Of a stretch of 64,000 bases of DNA, positions 7,823 to 17,319 are shown piece by piece. A program made the translations under genes and the position numbers. The notes under the pieces are model-generated. The model had not been told where the DNA came from and did not search any database. It saw only the letters and a list, made by a program, of their open reading frames with translations. The first letter of the stretch is position 1; each line of letters opens with the position of its first letter. Source of the stretch: Neorhizobium sp. (GTDB lineage: Bacteria > Pseudomonadota > Alphaproteobacteria > Rhizobiales > Rhizobiaceae); NCBI GenBank assembly GCA_028283725.1, contig JAPWKC010000004.1, positions 1,302,001 through 1,366,000 of the forward strand, written 5' to 3'.

Positions 7823-9316
7823 TCAGTTGCTGGCACCCGGATAGTTCGGGCTTTCGCGGGTGATCGTCACGCCATGCGGGTGGCTTTCGCGCAGGCCGGC
7901 ACCGGAGATGCGCACGAAGGTCGCCTTTTCCTGGAAGTCCTTGATGTCCTTGCCGCCGACATAGCCCATGGCAGCCTTCAGGCCGCCGGCGAGCTGGTGC
8001 AGCACTGCCGAAACCGGGCCCTTGTAGGGAACCTGGCCTTCGATGCCTTCCGGCACGAGCTTCAGCGTGTCGCGCACTTCCGCCTGGAAGTAGCGGTCTG
8101 CCGAGCCGCGAGCCATGGCGCCGACGGAACCCATGCCGCGGTAAGCCTTGAAGGAACGGCCCTGGTAGAGATAGACCTCGCCGGGGCTCTCATCCGTGCC
8201 GGCGAGAAGCGAGCCGACCATGACGGCGGAAGCGCCGGCAGCGATCGCCTTGGCAAAATCGCCCGAGAACTTGATGCCGCCATCGGCGATGACCGGAATG
8301 CCGTGCTTGTTTGCTTCGGCAACCGAGGCCATGACGGCCGCAAGCTGCGGAACGCCGACGCCTGCGACAACGCGTGTGGTGCAGATCGAGCCCGGACCGA
8401 TGCCGACCTTGATGCAGTCAGCGCCCGCATCGATGAGGGCCTTGGTGCCTTCGGCGGTGGCGACGTTGCCAGCGATGATGCGGATCGCGTTCGACATGCG
8501 CTTGGTGGCGGCCACCGCATCGAGAACCTTCTGCGAATGGCCGTGAGCGGTATCGACGACGATAACGTCGACACCGGCATCGATCAGGCGCTCGGCGCGC
8601 TCGACGCCGTCAGAACCGGTCGAGATGGCGGCAGCAACGCGCAGGCGGCCATGCATATCCTTGGCAGCATTCGGGTTGAGCTGCGACTTCTCGATATCCT
8701 TGACGGTGATCAGGCCGACGCAGCGGCCTTCGTTATCGACGACCAGCAGCTTTTCGATACGGTGCGAATGCAGGAGGCGCTTGGCTTCAGCCTGCTCGAC
8801 GCCATCCTTGACCGTGATGAGATTGTCCTTCGTCATCAGCTCGTAGATCTTCTGCGACGGATCGGAGGCGAAGCGGACGTCACGGTTGGTCAGGATGCCG
8901 ACGAGGCGGCCCGGACGGCCACCGTTTTCAACGACCGGAATGCCGGAAATGCTATGCGCCTTCATCAGGGCAAGCGCTTCGGCAAGCGTCGCATCCGGGC
9001 CGATGGTGACCGGGTTGACGACCATGCCGCTTTCGAACTTCTTGACCTGGCGGACCTCTTCGGCCTGCTCGATCGGGGTCAAATTGCGGTGGATGACGCC
9101 CATGCCACCCGACTGCGCCATGGCAATCGCAAGGCGGCTCTCGGTGACGGTATCCATGGCCGAGGACATGATCGGAAGCGAAAGGTCGATGTCCTTGGCG
9201 ACGCGGGTCGAGATATTGGTCTGTCCCGGCATGATTTCGGAATGACCCGGCTGCAGCAGGACATCGTCAAATGTCAGAGCCTCTAAGCCTGTTGCAGTTT
9301 CGATGATGCGTGCCAT
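7823..9316 (-). CDS. guaB: Inosine-5'-monophosphate dehydrogenase
   Basis: GuaB oxidises IMP to XMP with NAD+, the first committed step of GMP synthesis. The 497-residue protein has the (beta/alpha)8 barrel split by two CBS domains (about residues 95-210: [26 protein letters not shown]). The catalytic loop [15 protein letters not shown] carries the thioimidate cysteine, and the flap has [15 protein letters not shown]. The track ORF begins at 9388. The ATG at 9316 with AAGGAATT upstream gives the standard start [10 protein letters not shown] and the normal family length. It is transcribed alone, with a terminator downstream. The 470-residue plus-strand ORF across it is a shadow. Confidence 0.97.
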   Translation of the reverse strand: MARIIETATGLEALTFDDVLLQPGHSEIMPGQTNISTRVAKDIDLSLPIMSSAMDTVTESRLAIAMAQSGGMGVIHRNLTPIEQAEEVRQVKKFESGMVVNPVTIGPDATLAEALALMKAHSISGIPVVENGGRPGRLVGILTNRDVRFASDPSQKIYELMTKDNLITVKDGVEQAEAKRLLHSHRIEKLLVVDNEGRCVGLITVKDIEKSQLNPNAAKDMHGRLRVAAAISTGSDGVERAERLIDAGVDVIVVDTAHGHSQKVLDAVAATKRMSNAIRIIAGNVATAEGTKALIDAGADCIKVGIGPGSICTTRVVAGVGVPQLAAVMASVAEANKHGIPVIADGGIKFSGDFAKAIAAGASAVMVGSLLAGTDESPGEVYLYQGRSFKAYRGMGSVGAMARGSADRYFQAEVRDTLKLVPEGIEGQVPYKGPVSAVLHQLAGGLKAAMGYVGGKDIKDFQEKATFVRISGAGLRESHPHGVTITRESPNYPGASN

Positions 9317-9443
9317 GGCCAATTCCTTCAGTTGAATAGGCAGAATCCCGCGGAAAAAGAGAAAATCCCTGTCCCGTTGTTCCTGCATGAAATGCTTTGG
9401 AGTTGGCGAGGGCTGGTAACACGTTCATGAGGGGAAGGGAACA

Positions 9444-9475
9444 GAAAAAACCCGGAGGGCTGCCCCTCCGGGTTT
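9444..9475 (-). terminator. Rho-independent terminator after the MBL-fold gene
   Basis: AAACCCGGAGGG (9448-9459) pairs perfectly with CCCTCCGGGTTT (9464-9475). Read on the minus strand, the stem is followed by TTTTTT, 31 bases past the stop at 9507. Confidence 0.88.
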
Positions 9476-9506
9476 GCATGGCTCGTTAAATCCGTACCAA
9501 ACGGCG

Positions 9507-10496
9507 TCAGATGTCGAACTGATAGCTCTTCGGCACGAAGCGGTAGCCGGTTTCCTGCTTTTCGGCGAAACCGACAGCCGGGAACGGCATGTGATAGCCG
9601 AGAAAGGCGACGCGATCCGCGGCGATCATATCGAAAACCTTCTTGCGGCTGGCTGCGGCCTGGGCCTTGTCCATGTCGAACTTCACTTCCCAATCCGGCC
9701 GCTGCAGCGACAGGACATAATGGTTGGCCGTGTCGGCGGTGAGGACCAGGCGCTTGTTTTCCGACTGGACATTGAAGACCAGATGGCCCGGCGTGTGGCC
9801 GGGTGCTGCGATGGCGGTGATGCCGGTCACGACGTCGCCGCCGTCCTTGAGGAAGGTCATCTTCTCGACGACGGGCTTTACATTCGCAATGACCGCCTTG
9901 TGATTGCCTTCGGCCGGCGTGCCGGCGCGCGCCGTGTCGGTCCAGAAATTGTATTCGGTTTCACCGGTGACATAGCGGGCGTTGGCAAAGGCCGGCTTGC
10001 CGCCTGCCATGACGCCGCCGATATGATCGCCGTGCAGATGCGTCAGCACGACGATGGAAATGTCTTCCGGCTTGTAACCCGCAACGGCGAGCCCATCCGT
10101 CAGGCGGCCGGCGCCCATGGCGGCGCCCGCCTCGCCGAAGCCGGTATCGAACAGGATGACATCCTTGCCGGTGTCGATCAGCGCCGGGGTGAAGCTATTG
10201 ACGAACTGGTCGCCGGGAAGAAAATTCTGCTTGAGGAGCGCTGCCACCGTCTCAGGCGGCTGGTTGGTGCCGAAGGTCTCGCCCGGCGCGCCGGATGCGC
10301 GTGCGCCATCCTTGACGACGACGACCTTGAAATTGCCCAGCTTGAATTCGTGAAGGTCGGGTGGGTTAACGCGATCGTTGCTCACTGTCTTCGTCTCCTG
10401 TGCCAATGCCTGGCCCTTGATAATCGCCGGCGCGACCAGAACTGCGGCACCCGCGGTTCCCAGTAGCGTCCTGCGCCTGATATTGATGTTCGTCAT
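9507..10496 (-). CDS. Exported metallo-beta-lactamase-fold hydrolase
   Basis: The 329-residue protein carries a twin-arginine signal (NIRRRTLLGTAGAAVLVAPA, cleavage near ALAQE), so it is probably folded in the cytoplasm and exported to the periplasm. The zinc motif THLHGDHIGG (about residues 153-162) is the family HxHxDH signature, and later ligands lie in APGHTPGHL and TADTANH. Substrate is not readable; relatives include quorum-quenching lactonases and many uncharacterised hydrolases. The track merges it with an upstream shadow frame into 749 residues. The ATG at 10496 with GGAGGG upstream is the true start. It is divergent from a DHA2 exporter. Confidence 0.87.
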   Translation of the reverse strand: MTNINIRRRTLLGTAGAAVLVAPAIIKGQALAQETKTVSNDRVNPPDLHEFKLGNFKVVVVKDGARASGAPGETFGTNQPPETVAALLKQNFLPGDQFVNSFTPALIDTGKDVILFDTGFGEAGAAMGAGRLTDGLAVAGYKPEDISIVVLTHLHGDHIGGVMAGGKPAFANARYVTGETEYNFWTDTARAGTPAEGNHKAVIANVKPVVEKMTFLKDGGDVVTGITAIAAPGHTPGHLVFNVQSENKRLVLTADTANHYVLSLQRPDWEVKFDMDKAQAAASRKKVFDMIAADRVAFLGYHMPFPAVGFAEKQETGYRFVPKSYQFDI

Positions 10497-10712
10497 GCTT
10501 ACCCTCCTGCCCCTGGCATCGCCATGTCCCTGTGGTTGCGCGCATTTGGCCCAACGCGGGGCAAAATAACGGAGATGCAACCAATCGGAATGGGCAGTCA
10601 CGCAGACGTGACGCCAGAATCCAAAAGTTGAAAATGAGCAGTTGGCAGGACCGATCAACACGTCTACAGGATCGGCCACGGCCGACTTGCCGAGCCGATA
10701 CAGGCCTTCCTC
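10497..10712. promoter_or_regulatory. Divergent promoter region, MBL-fold gene / DHA2 exporter
   Basis: These 216 bases hold both promoters. No clear operator or paired promoter hexamers were found by eye. The track frames that cross it are continuations of shadows. Confidence 0.35.
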
Positions 10713-12119
10713 ATGAACCGCATCATTCCGATGATCCTTGCCGTGGCGCTCTTCATGGAGCAGATGGATTCCACGGTTATCGCCACCGCTCTTCCGACCA
10801 TCGCAACAGACCTTGGCGTCAGTCCGATCACGCTCAAACTCGCACTGACCGCCTATATGGTGGCACTTGCGATGTTTATCCCGATCAGCGGATGGATGGC
10901 GGACAAATTCGGCGCCAAAAAAATCTTTCGGCTCGCCATCCTGATCTTCGTCGTCGGTTCGATCTGCTGTGCCATGTCCGGCTCGCTGCTCGAATTCGTC
11001 GTGTCGCGCTTCCTTCAGGGAATGGGCGGGTCGATGATGACACCGGTCGGGCGGCTGGTGCTGCTGCGCACCAACAAGCGCAGCGAGCTGGTTTCCGCCA
11101 TGGCGCTCTTCACCATCCCCGCACTGGTCGGCCCGCTTACGGGCCCGCCGATCGGCGGCTTCATCACCACCTATTTCAGCTGGCACTGGATCTTCCTGAT
11201 CAACGTGCCGATCGGCTTGCTCGGCATCTTGCTGACGACGATCTTCCTGCCGGAGATCGCTCCGACCCAGCCGCCGAAGCTCGACTGGAAGGGCTTCGTG
11301 CTGACCTCCATTTCGGCGGCGGGCATCGTCTTCGGCCTGTCGGTGATCGGCCTGCCGGCGCTGCCGCCTGCCATCGGCATTGGGGCAACGGCGGCCGGCG
11401 CGATTGCCACGGTTCTTTACATCCGCCATGCCCGCCAGCACCCGGCGCCGATCCTCAATCTGCGGATCTTCCAGGATCAGGCGTTTCGCGCAGCGGTCGG
11501 GGGCGGCACGATGTTCCGTATCTCGACCGGCGCCATTCCCTTCCTGATGCCGCTGATGCTGCAGCTCGGTTTCGGCCTCAACGCCTTCCAATCGGGCATG
11601 ATCACCTTTTCCGGCGCGATCGGCGCCCTGACGGTGAAGTTCATCGCAAGGCGCACCTTCGCGCTGACCGGCTTTCGTACCACGTTGATCTGGGCGGCCT
11701 CGCTCGGCGCCGTGATGACGGCGGTGAACGGCTTCTTCACGCCGGACACGCCACATATCCTGATCATCGTATCGCTGCTCGTGGGCGGGCTCTGCCGGTC
11801 GTTCTTCTTCACCGGCACGAACGCGCTTGCCTATTCCGAGGTGAGCGACCAGCAGGCCAGCCAGGCAACCTCGATGTCCTCGGTATTCCAGCAGGTCAGC
11901 CTTGCGCTCGGCGTGGCGTTTGCCGCCTTCATCCTGGAAATCTCGTCCTTCGTCTCAGGCACGGAACTGACGCTTTCCGATTTCCATCTCGCCTTCTTCC
12001 TGGTCGCGGCGATATCGGTCCTGTCGATCTGGCCGCTCGTCAAGCTGCCGGCAAGTGCCGGTTCTGCCGTATCGGGCCATGGGGCCCGGCGCACCGCCCA
12101 GGCTCAGGCCGGCGAGTAA
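10713..12119 (+). CDS. DHA2-family MFS efflux transporter (14-helix type)
   Basis: This 468-residue inner-membrane proton antiporter has the DHA2 hallmarks. The first helix carries MEQMDSTVIATALPTIATDL, motif A is SGWMADKFGAKKIF, RFLQGMGGSMMTPVGRLVL forms helix 4, and motif C GPLTGPPIGGF sits in helix 5. Length and hydrophobic spacing fit 14 helices. It probably exports drugs or toxic organics; the exact substrate is unknown. The short basic C-terminal tail after the last helix is ordinary. It is divergent from an exported hydrolase and ends at a strong terminator. Confidence 0.85.
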   Translation: MNRIIPMILAVALFMEQMDSTVIATALPTIATDLGVSPITLKLALTAYMVALAMFIPISGWMADKFGAKKIFRLAILIFVVGSICCAMSGSLLEFVVSRFLQGMGGSMMTPVGRLVLLRTNKRSELVSAMALFTIPALVGPLTGPPIGGFITTYFSWHWIFLINVPIGLLGILLTTIFLPEIAPTQPPKLDWKGFVLTSISAAGIVFGLSVIGLPALPPAIGIGATAAGAIATVLYIRHARQHPAPILNLRIFQDQAFRAAVGGGTMFRISTGAIPFLMPLMLQLGFGLNAFQSGMITFSGAIGALTVKFIARRTFALTGFRTTLIWAASLGAVMTAVNGFFTPDTPHILIIVSLLVGGLCRSFFFTGTNALAYSEVSDQQASQATSMSSVFQQVSLALGVAFAAFILEISSFVSGTELTLSDFHLAFFLVAAISVLSIWPLVKLPASAGSAVSGHGARRTAQAQAGE

Positions 12120-12135
12120 CAGCGATTGCCAAACG

Positions 12136-12167
12136 AAAAGGCGGATGGTGCTCCATCCGCCTTTTTT
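12136..12167 (+). terminator. Rho-independent terminator after the DHA2 exporter
   Basis: AAAAGGCGGATGG pairs with CCATCCGCCTTTT around TGCT, followed by more thymines. It begins 17 bases past the stop and could also serve the convergent rlmE transcript. Confidence 0.9.
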
Positions 12168-12185
12168 CAGTTTCCAGACTTTCGA

Positions 12186-12992
12186 TCAGTCCTGATCGGC
12201 ATCGTTCTCGTGACGATGATCCGGATCGTCGTCATAGCGATCGTCCCGGTCGTCGTAATCGTCTTCTTCCTCGCGATCGTCCGATATCGCCGATGCCGCG
12301 CCACGGCCTTTGAAGTGCTTGGCGAGCAGGAACATCTCGACGGATTCGGCACGCGACGAGCCCGGCTTGATATGGATGACCTGTTTGAAGTTCTGCTTCA
12401 ACATGTTGAGCAGATCCTTTTCCGTGCCACCCTGGAAGGTCTTGGCGAGGAAATGTCCACCGGGGCCGAGCACTTCCACGGCGAAGTGGGCCGCGACTTC
12501 ACACAGGTGCATGGTGCGCAAATGGTCGGTCTTCTGGTGGCCGGTCGTCGGGGAGGCCATGTCGGAAATGACGAGATCCGGCGTGCCGCCGATCGCTTCC
12601 ATCAACAGGCGCGGCGCGTCCGGATCGAGAAAGTCGAGCTGCAGGATCTTGACGCCAGCCAGAGGCGCCATTTCGAGGAAATCGATCGCCGCGACGCGGA
12701 TATCCTCATCCGTCGAACCGGTGACGTTTGCGGCGATCTGCGACCAGCTGCCGGGTGCAGCGCCCAGATCGATGATGCGGCGGGCGCCCTTCATGATCTG
12801 GTGTTTCTCGTCGATCTCCAGCAATTTGAACGCCGCGCGGGCGCGATAGCCTTCCAGCTTCGCACGCTGCACATAGGGGTCGTTGATATGGCGTTCGAGC
12901 CAACGGCGCGACGAAGCCTTCAACTTGCCCTTCTTGACCTTCTGGCCGAGCTTGCGGCCGGTGCGGTTGCTTCCTACCGGTGGTTTGGTCAT
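12186..12992 (-). CDS. rlmE: 23S rRNA 2'-O-ribose methyltransferase (RlmE/FtsJ)
   Basis: RlmE methylates the 2'-hydroxyl of U2552 in the A loop of 23S rRNA, a late step of 50S assembly. In the 268-residue protein the catalytic K-D-K-E set is visible: Lys in [12 protein letters not shown], Asp in [13 protein letters not shown], Lys in FLAKTFQGG and Glu in [10 protein letters not shown]. The SAM site is [14 protein letters not shown] basic N terminus ([12 protein letters not shown]) and an acidic C-terminal tail ([18 protein letters not shown]) extend the enzyme beyond the about 209 residues of the E. coli protein. Its ATG overlaps the stop of the upstream ppx/gppA gene by four bases (ATGA), which implies coupled translation. 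Confidence 0.95.
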   Translation of the reverse strand: MTKPPVGSNRTGRKLGQKVKKGKLKASSRRWLERHINDPYVQRAKLEGYRARAAFKLLEIDEKHQIMKGARRIIDLGAAPGSWSQIAANVTGSTDEDIRVAAIDFLEMAPLAGVKILQLDFLDPDAPRLLMEAIGGTPDLVISDMASPTTGHQKTDHLRTMHLCEVAAHFAVEVLGPGGHFLAKTFQGGTEKDLLNMLKQNFKQVIHIKPGSSRAESVEMFLLAKHFKGRGAASAISDDREEEDDYDDRDDRYDDDPDHRHENDADQD

Positions 12993-14632
12993 CCCTTTGT
13001 CCCTCTGTGCGCCGGCGGGTGGCCAGCCGTTTCGGCCTGGCCTTCATCACGATTGGGACCGGAGCCCCGGCGGGCGCGAATGCGGCGCCAGACGCCATCA
13101 TCCGCCATCATGTCGGTCAACAGACCTTCTCTCAAGCCGCGGTCGGCAACCCGCATGCGCGGACTTGGCCAGCGGCGACGGATCGCCTCAAGGATGGCGC
13201 AGCCGGCCAGAACCAGATCGGCGCGGTCGGCACCGATACACGGATTTGCAGCGCGACCGGCGAAATCCCAGGAGAGAAGCCTGTCCTGCATGGCGCTGAC
13301 TTCGGCATCCGTCAGCCAGACGCCATCGACCTTGCGGCGATCGTATTTCGACAGACCGAGATGCAGACCAGCGAGCGTCGTGACCGTGCCCGAGGTGCCG
13401 ATCAGATAAAAATCCTCCGCACCGGCGCGGCGCGACGGACCGACGGGCGGGCATTCGAAGGCGGCCAGCATGCCCTCGACCTCGGCGACCATCGCGGCGA
13501 AGACGTCATCGGTGACATCCCGGCCGCCATGGCGCTCCGACAAGGTGACGACGCCGACGGGCAAGGACGTCCAGTGGGTGATGTGATTGGCAAGGCGGCT
13601 GGAACGGTTTTCATCGATGCGGATGACGGCGATCTCCGACGAGCCGCCGCCGATATCGAAGAGCACGACGGAACGTGCCTCGCGCCCGACCAGCGACGAG
13701 CAGCCGGATACGGCCAGACGGGCCTCCGTCTCGCGGTCGATGATCTCGAGGCTCAATCCCGTCTCGCGCTTGACGCGCGCCAGGAACTCCTCGCCGTTGG
13801 TGGCGGCGCGGCAGGCTTCCGTCGCGATCAGCCGCATGCGGCGGATCGGCCTGTTGGCGAGCTTGCCGGCGCAGATGCGCAGTGCCTCGACGGCACGATC
13901 CATCGCATCCTGCGAGAGCCGGCCGGTCGAGGCCAGCCCCTCGCCGAGCCTGACGATGCGCGAAAACGCATCGACGACCCGGAATTGTCCAGGCCGTGTC
14001 GGCTGGGCGATCAGCAGTCGGCAATTGTTGGTGCCAAGATCGAGGGCCGCATACAGATCCTCGCGCGGCGGCACCTGCTTGTAGGCCGCAGCGCCGTGAA
14101 GTTGCGAAGCCGCCTGCCCGCCCTTGGCACCGGCATCCTTGCCATGCGCGGTGCGATTGCCGCCGTCCGGCGATTTCGCCGTCGTCGACTTGGCGGGCGC
14201 AGTGGCCGGCGCCTTGGACTGGGTCAGGGGGCGGCCCTGAAGCCCGCGTCCACCGCGGTGCTTCTTGCGGCGGCGGCCGCGCGGCTGATCGCCGGCCGGC
14301 TCGTTGCCCGCAGCGTGTTCGACAGACGACGATGCCGGCTCGCTGACAACGGCAGGCGTTTCGGTCGACAGGGTGTTTGCCTGGGAGGCGCGCGATTTCG
14401 AGCGCCGACGCTTGCGCTTGCGCGCACGGGTGTCCGGCTCGTTGCTATCAGGGCGTCCCGCACCGGCGGCCAGCGGGGCCGCATCAGCACGTGGGGCTTG
14501 CGCCGCAGGCCGGCTCTTGCCGTTCCGCTTCGCCTTGCGCCGACGAGAAGATTTGCCCGAGGGCTTTCCTTCTGCGCGCATGCCCGCCGACGCCCCGCCT
14601 TCTGGCGGCTTTGCGCCGCTATCGGGGTCCAT
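12989..14632 (-). CDS. Ppx/GppA-family phosphatase with long basic N-terminal extension
   Basis: This family hydrolyses terminal phosphate from polyphosphate or pppGpp. The catalytic domain starts near residue 195 of the 547-residue protein with the ASKHA phosphate loop [14 protein letters not shown]. It continues with [15 protein letters not shown], the second phosphate loop [15 protein letters not shown] and [11 protein letters not shown]. Before it lie almost 200 residues of low-complexity Lys/Arg/Ala/Pro sequence ([34 protein letters not shown]), probably disordered and able to bind RNA or polyphosphate. The start is uncertain: the track uses 14734, and I chose the ATG at 14632, whose Shine-Dalgarno is weak. 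It overlaps rlmE by four bases. Exopolyphosphatase versus GppA activity cannot be separated by eye. Confidence 0.85.
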   Translation of the reverse strand: MDPDSGAKPPEGGASAGMRAEGKPSGKSSRRRKAKRNGKSRPAAQAPRADAAPLAAGAGRPDSNEPDTRARKRKRRRSKSRASQANTLSTETPAVVSEPASSSVEHAAGNEPAGDQPRGRRRKKHRGGRGLQGRPLTQSKAPATAPAKSTTAKSPDGGNRTAHGKDAGAKGGQAASQLHGAAAYKQVPPREDLYAALDLGTNNCRLLIAQPTRPGQFRVVDAFSRIVRLGEGLASTGRLSQDAMDRAVEALRICAGKLANRPIRRMRLIATEACRAATNGEEFLARVKRETGLSLEIIDRETEARLAVSGCSSLVGREARSVVLFDIGGGSSEIAVIRIDENRSSRLANHITHWTSLPVGVVTLSERHGGRDVTDDVFAAMVAEVEGMLAAFECPPVGPSRRAGAEDFYLIGTSGTVTTLAGLHLGLSKYDRRKVDGVWLTDAEVSAMQDRLLSWDFAGRAANPCIGADRADLVLAGCAILEAIRRRWPSPRMRVADRGLREGLLTDMMADDGVWRRIRARRGSGPNRDEGQAETAGHPPAHRGTKG

Positions 14633-14795
14633 CACGTATGTTCCATCTCGCCGCGCAACACCTTCAAAGGCATGCCGCAGGCGTCCAATCGTTTTCGTTG
14701 CTCCTAGGATAACAGCGCAAGGGCGCTTCGCCAACGGGTTTTTAGAAGCCTGTGCACCGTCATAAAAATCTCGAGATTTTTTTCACAAAGGGTAT

Positions 14796-14823
14796 TTGCA
14801 AGTGCGAAACGTTTGGTTATAAG
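14796..14823 (+). promoter_or_regulatory. Probable sigma-70 promoter of tRNA-Gln
   Basis: TTGCAA (14796-14801), a 16-base spacer and TATAAG (14818-14823) lie about 40 bases before the tRNA. The region sits in an A+T-rich pocket unlike its neighbours. Confidence 0.5.
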
Positions 14824-14864
14824 CCGCGCACACCGTGACCGTGTCGAGTTCGATGCGTCCTTGC

Positions 14865-14938
14865 TGGGGAATAGTTCAACGGTAGAACGACGGACTCTGA
14901 CTCCGTTAATCTTGGTTCGAATCCAGGTTCCCCAGCCA
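14865..14938 (+). tRNA. tRNA-Gln (anticodon CTG), CCA encoded
   Basis: A full cloverleaf can be drawn over 74 bases. The acceptor is TGGGGAA/TTCCCCA, the D stem GTTC/GAAC, the anticodon stem ACGGA/TCCGT with loop CTCTGAC (anticodon CTG, reads CAG), and the T arm CTTGG-TTCGAAT-CCAGG. The discriminator is G and the 3' CCA is encoded. G73 suits GlnRS. The antisense ORF ending GNLDSNQD is a translation of this tRNA. Confidence 0.97.
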
Positions 14939-15358
14939 ATTCTCTCTCCCGAATAGACGATTATGAAATATCTCCGTTCTGCCTTGCCGGTCACATGCTT
15001 CCGGTCGTCCCCTATATGCCGAAACAGGCAAGCGCACGGGTCGCAGAGCACGGGCGCAGAGGTATTTCAGTCCACTGCGCCCCTCAGAATCGGCGGGCGC
15101 AATAGCATATCTTTTTGACAAACACGTATCTTCGCACATTTTCCCATATCGCTCGGCGGCGCGACTCGCTAATATGGGTTGGCGTTCTGGTTTGACCCCC
15201 GACTACGGTGAATGCACGGAATCGTGCATTGAATTGGTTGACCGTCAGGTGTCCTATCAAAGTTTACGAAACATATTGATTCCCAACGGGATGCGATATC
15301 GCGCAGTGGCGTGATCGAGCAGACCGAATGCTGTGGCACAACCCGCTCAGGAGGGCCC
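14939..15358 (+). other. 420-base leader/promoter region of the prkA operon
   Basis: There is no supported gene between tRNA-Gln and prkA. The region is more A+T rich from about 15090 onward and must carry the operon promoter. TTGACA occurs at 15116-15121 but without a matching -10 box, and I found no convincing sigma-54 (GG-N10-GC) or EcfG-type pair. The minus-strand ORFs here have no Shine-Dalgarno or recognisable family and are rejected. Confidence 0.4.
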
Positions 15359-17302
15359 ATGCTGAATGAATCTTTGTTCGATGCGTTTGCCAAGACTTAT
15401 GAAGCGCGACGCGAAACGGATATGTCGATCAGCGACTATCTGAACCTCTGCAAAAAAGACCCGATGGCTTATGCCAATGCCACCGAGCGGCTGCTGGCGG
15501 CAATCGGCGAGCCGGAAATGATCGATACCGCCAAGGATGCCCGCCTTGGCCGGATGTTCATGAACCGGACGATCCGTTCCTACCCCGCCTTCGAAGGCTT
15601 CCACGGCATGGAAGAGACGATCGAGAGGATCGTTTCCTTCTTCCGCCATGCCGCACAGGGGCTCGAAGAGCGCAAACAGATCCTCTACCTGCTCGGACCG
15701 GTCGGCGGCGGCAAATCCTCTTTGGCAGAGCGGCTCAAGCAGTTGATGGAGACCTATCCCATCTATGTGCTGAAGGCCGGCGACGAACTCAGCCCGGTTT
15801 TCGAAAGCCCGCTCAACCTCTTCGACCCCACCACGATGGGAGCGCTGCTGCTTGAGGAATACAAGATTCCGACCCGGCGTCTGAGCGGATTGATGAGCCC
15901 TTGGTGCCTGAAGCGGCTCGACGAATTTTCCGGCGACATCTCCAAATTCCGGGTCGTCAGGATGCAACCCTCACGACTGAGGCAGATCGGCATTGCCAAG
16001 ACGGAGCCGGGCGACGAGAACAACCAGGATATTTCCTCGCTCGTCGGCAAGGTGGATATCCGCAAGCTCGAACATTTCTCGCAGAACGATCCGGATGCCT
16101 ACAGCTATTCGGGCGGGCTGAACCGCGCCAACCAGGGCGTTCTCGAATTCGTCGAGATGTTCAAGGCGCCGATCAAGATGCTTCACCCGCTTTTGACGGC
16201 GACACAGGAAAGCAATTACATCGGCACCGAGAATATCGGCGCCATCCCGTTTTCGGGCGTCATCCTGGCGCATTCCAACGAATCCGAATGGCAATCCTTC
16301 AAGGCCAACAAGAATAACGAGGCCTTCATCGACCGCATCTGCGTCATCAAGGTGCCCTATTGCCTGCGGGTGACGGAAGAGGAAAAGATCTACGAGAAGC
16401 TGATCCAGGGATCGGAACTGGTGGATGCGCCCTGCGCGCCTGGAACGCTTGAGATGCTGGCGCGTTTCTCGGTTCTGTCGCGGTTGCGCAAGCACGAGAA
16501 TTCCACCTATTTCGCCAAGATGCGTGCCTATGACGGCGAAAGCCTGAAGGAGACGGATCCGCGGGCGAGAAGCGTGCAGGAATACAAGGACGCGGCCGGC
16601 GTCGATGAAGGGATGGACGGGATTTCCACTCGTTTCGCCTTCAAGGTGCTTGCCTCGACCTTCAACCATCATACGAGCGAGGTCGGCGCAGACCCGGTTC
16701 ACCTGATGTATGTGCTGGAACAGGCGATCCGCCGCGAGCAATTTTCCGATGAGACGGAGAAGCGCTATATCGAATTCATCAAGGCCGAGCTTGCACCGCG
16801 CTATGCGGAGTTCATCGGCAACGAGATCCAGAAAGCCTATCTGGAATCCTACGCGGATTACGGGCAGAACCTTTTCGATCGCTATGTCGATTACGCAGAT
16901 GCCTGGATCGAGGATGTCGATTTCAAGGATCCCGATACCGGACAGCTGCTCGACCGCGAGCTTCTGAACCAGGAACTGACGAAGATCGAGAAGCCGGCGG
17001 GAATTGCCAACCCGAAGGATTTCCGCAACGAAATCGTCAAGTTCTGCCTGCGGTCACGCGCCAATCATGGCGGCAAGAACCCGTCCTGGACGAGCTACGA
17101 GAAGATCCGCGAAGTCATCGAAAAGCGGATGTTCTCCCAGGTGGAAGATCTTCTGCCGGTCATCTCCTTCGGGTCCAAGAAGGACGGAGATAGCGAAAAG
17201 AAGCATAGTGATTTTGTCTCGCGCATGACAGAGCGCGGATATACCGACCGGCAGGTCCGCCGACTGGTGGAGTGGTACATGCGTGTCAAACAGGCAGGTT
17301 AA
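15359..17302 (+). CDS. prkA: PrkA-type serine protein kinase / AAA+ protein (YeaG)
   Basis: The 647-residue cytoplasmic protein combines an AAA+-like N-terminal domain with a C-terminal domain related to protein kinases. The Walker A motif LLGPVGGGKSSL is near residue 114. PrkA family landmarks include RSYPAFEGFHGMEETIERIV, TEDIGAIPFSG-like TENIGAIPFSGVILAHSNE, and the family C-terminal segment. In enterobacteria YeaG acts in nitrogen and stationary-phase stress and phosphorylates proteins. The track starts at a GTG (15311); the ATG at 15359 with AGGAGG upstream is the true start. It is the first gene of a three-gene operon with a DUF444 protein (17-base gap) and SpoVR, a linkage widely conserved in proteobacteria. 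Confidence 0.95.
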   Translation: MLNESLFDAFAKTYEARRETDMSISDYLNLCKKDPMAYANATERLLAAIGEPEMIDTAKDARLGRMFMNRTIRSYPAFEGFHGMEETIERIVSFFRHAAQGLEERKQILYLLGPVGGGKSSLAERLKQLMETYPIYVLKAGDELSPVFESPLNLFDPTTMGALLLEEYKIPTRRLSGLMSPWCLKRLDEFSGDISKFRVVRMQPSRLRQIGIAKTEPGDENNQDISSLVGKVDIRKLEHFSQNDPDAYSYSGGLNRANQGVLEFVEMFKAPIKMLHPLLTATQESNYIGTENIGAIPFSGVILAHSNESEWQSFKANKNNEAFIDRICVIKVPYCLRVTEEEKIYEKLIQGSELVDAPCAPGTLEMLARFSVLSRLRKHENSTYFAKMRAYDGESLKETDPRARSVQEYKDAAGVDEGMDGISTRFAFKVLASTFNHHTSEVGADPVHLMYVLEQAIRREQFSDETEKRYIEFIKAELAPRYAEFIGNEIQKAYLESYADYGQNLFDRYVDYADAWIEDVDFKDPDTGQLLDRELLNQELTKIEKPAGIANPKDFRNEIVKFCLRSRANHGGKNPSWTSYEKIREVIEKRMFSQVEDLLPVISFGSKKDGDSEKKHSDFVSRMTERGYTDRQVRRLVEWYMRVKQAG

Positions 17303-17319
17303 TCTAAACTGGAGCCAAC

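Noticed and set aside
7874-9286. A 470-residue plus-strand ORF
   Set aside because: It is the antisense of guaB, whose motifs are unambiguous on the minus strand.
9507-11756. A 749-residue minus-strand ORF containing the MBL-fold hydrolase
   Set aside because: Only the last 329 residues are a real protein, starting at the Tat signal at 10496. The upstream 420 residues are a low-complexity shadow of the DHA2 exporter gene on the other strand.
14764-14781. Perfect palindrome AAAAATCTCGAGATTTTT as a terminator
   Set aside because: It has no loop and only a weak stem, and lies upstream of ppx and the tRNA and not downstream of any gene. It may be a binding site, but nothing supports that.
14704-15139. 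Minus-strand ORFs ending or containing GNLDSNQD
   Set aside because: They are antisense translations of tRNA-Gln and its flanks.
15100-15358. Sigma-54 or EcfG promoter for the prkA operon
   Set aside because: GG-N10-GC and GGAAC-type elements were looked for and only partial matches were found.
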